NCBI GenBank assembly: GCA_934087515.1
Contig: CAKOIY010000006.1
Span: 1 to 34,217 of the forward strand
From: an uncultured Bacilli bacterium
Lineage (GTDB): Bacteria; Bacillota_I; Bacilli_A; RF39; UBA660
Direction: 5' to 3'
Length of the DNA stretch: 34,217 nt
Below the pieces are notes generated by a model. The model saw only the letters and a list, made by a program, of their open reading frames with translations. It did not search any database and was not told the DNA's origin. Each line of letters opens with the position of its first letter. The stretch's first letter is position 1. Made by a program: the position numbers and the translations under genes. This document shows, in pieces, positions 33,351 to 34,217 of the stretch.

Positions 33351-34217
33351 ATGGATAAAAAAGAAAAAAGTGATCTTTATAAATATTTACACAAAGATGT
33401 TAAAGAATTTAATAAGTATATCTTATCATCAGTATGTGTAGGAATATTAGTATTAGCAGGATTATTATCATATTTTATTACAACATCTTATGCCTATTTT
33501 ACTGATACTATAGTAGGGAAGAAGACTATTGAAGCAAAAGTAGGACTTAAAAACTTAGATACAAGCGGAGCAAATGAGCCTGTTTTAGATGATGCAATGA
33601 TACCAGTATATTACGATGCAACATCAGAAACTTGGAAAAAAGCAGATAAAAGCAATCACAAAGAAAAGTACAAGTGGTATGATTATGATAATAAAATGTG
33701 GGCAAATAGTGTTACTGTCTCATCAACTAATAGAGAAAAGTATAAAAATGCTGCCTTAGGAACAGAAATATCAATGGATGATATACTTACAATGCAAGTG
33801 TGGATTCCTAGATATAAATACAAAGTATGGAATTATAATTCAGGAGGAGACACTGGAAGTAGTAATCCCCAAGAAATAAAAATAGATTTTGAAACTGGAA
33901 CTAGTAGCACCGGAGAAATAAAGTGTCAAGAAGCAATAAGTGGCTCTTCTGATGCCAGTTCTGAATCTTGTAAAGTAGAAGATTCTAACGAAGAATGTAC
34001 CAATACAACATGTAATAATAAAACATATACACATCCAGCATTTACATTTGGAGAAAAAGAATTAACTGGTTTTTGGGCAGGAAAGTTTGAGATTACTGGA
34101 GATATAAATAATATAACTGTTAAGCCTAATTTAAGTAGTATAAGAAATCAAACAATCAGTACATTTGAAACAAATATAATGAATATGAAAAACAGTAGTA
34201 ATCAATATGGATTAAGC
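33351..34217 (+). CDS. Second lectin-like surface protein, 3'-partial
   Basis: The frame is open for 289 codons to the window edge. ATG 33351 has AAGGAGC as ribosome site. A short N-terminus (1-22), one membrane segment (~23-46) ending ITTSYAYFTD, then directly the module that forms the C-terminal half of the 17252 protein: LDTSGANEPVLDD, MIPVYYDATSETWKKAD, DDILTMQVWIPRYKYKVWNY, the paired-Cys block (IKCQ, SESCK, ECTNTTC), THPAFTFGEKE and FETNIMNMKNS. The TasA-like domain is absent. The end where a variable tail would lie is outside the window. Probably a paralogous surface or matrix-binding protein exported the same way. Confidence 0.85.
   Translation, partial: MDKKEKSDLYKYLHKDVKEFNKYILSSVCVGILVLAGLLSYFITTSYAYFTDTIVGKKTIEAKVGLKNLDTSGANEPVLDDAMIPVYYDATSETWKKADKSNHKEKYKWYDYDNKMWANSVTVSSTNREKYKNAALGTEISMDDILTMQVWIPRYKYKVWNYNSGGDTGSSNPQEIKIDFETGTSSTGEIKCQEAISGSSDASSESCKVEDSNEECTNTTCNNKTYTHPAFTFGEKELTGFWAGKFEITGDINNITVKPNLSSIRNQTISTFETNIMNMKNSSNQYGLS

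Noticed and set aside
1..34217. Mycoplasma-type code (TGA as Trp) suggested by the extreme A+T content
   Set aside because: TGA is used as a stop in gerKA, gerKC and prpC, and conserved Trp positions are TGG.

Overview
The window is strongly A+T-rich DNA from an endospore-forming, Gram-positive member of the Bacillota, most likely an uncultured, gut-type Bacilli or Erysipelotrichia relative. The evidence is a complete gerA-gerC-gerB germinant receptor operon, a Cse60-type sporulation gene, the Firmicutes block rlmN-prpC-prkC-rsgA-rpe next to an opposing rpmB, and large surface proteins with TasA-like and Cna-B domains. The genetic code looks standard: TGA ends several genes and Trp is TGG.

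Layout. 1-3071 (+): the 3' part of a glycine-rich / discoidin-like / LamG-like surface protein, then two small holin-like membrane proteins. 3082-6708 (-): germinant receptor operon in the order A-C-B. 6709-7519: a tiny frame-broken membrane-peptide gene with its own promoter and terminator, and a 145-residue protein of unknown function. 7614-10593 (+): pcrA helicase and a sugar-nucleotidyltransferase. 10688-15693 (+): rlmN-prpC-prkC-rsgA-rpe, facing rpmB (15713-15883, -). 16097-17211: an 11-codon Trp-rich peptide gene with its own promoter and terminator, a degenerate CPBP (CAAX-protease-like) membrane protein and a 57-residue membrane peptide. 17252-19531: a TasA-like plus formylglycine-generating-enzyme/C-type-lectin-like surface protein whose 3' end looks like the variable region of a diversity-generating retroelement (DGR). 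19627-25611: an unknown helical protein, cse60 (-), lon, an ArsP_2-type permease and a TPR protein. 25837-31026: a 1729-residue von Willebrand A / Cna-B adhesin. 31034-32125 (-): ftsW/spoVE. 32283-33261: cvpA-like and trxA. 33351 to the edge: a second protein with the same lectin-like C-terminal module, cut off by the window.

How the genes fit together. The housekeeping blocks cover repair (PcrA), 23S rRNA/tRNA methylation (RlmN), Ser/Thr phospho-signalling that senses cell wall (PrpC/PrkC), ribosome assembly (RsgA, bL28), proteolysis (Lon), septal or spore wall synthesis (FtsW/SpoVE) and germination. Between them lie surface modules: TasA-like, lectin-like, glycine-rich and Cna-B proteins that probably mediate attachment or biofilm. 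The most exciting signals are the DGR-like variable tail at 19403-19510 together with a paralogous target-type gene at 33351, and the dedicated transcription unit for the peptide MKYWKWFFRWF. Neither the reverse transcriptase nor the template repeat of a DGR is visible here, so that system is inferred, not shown.
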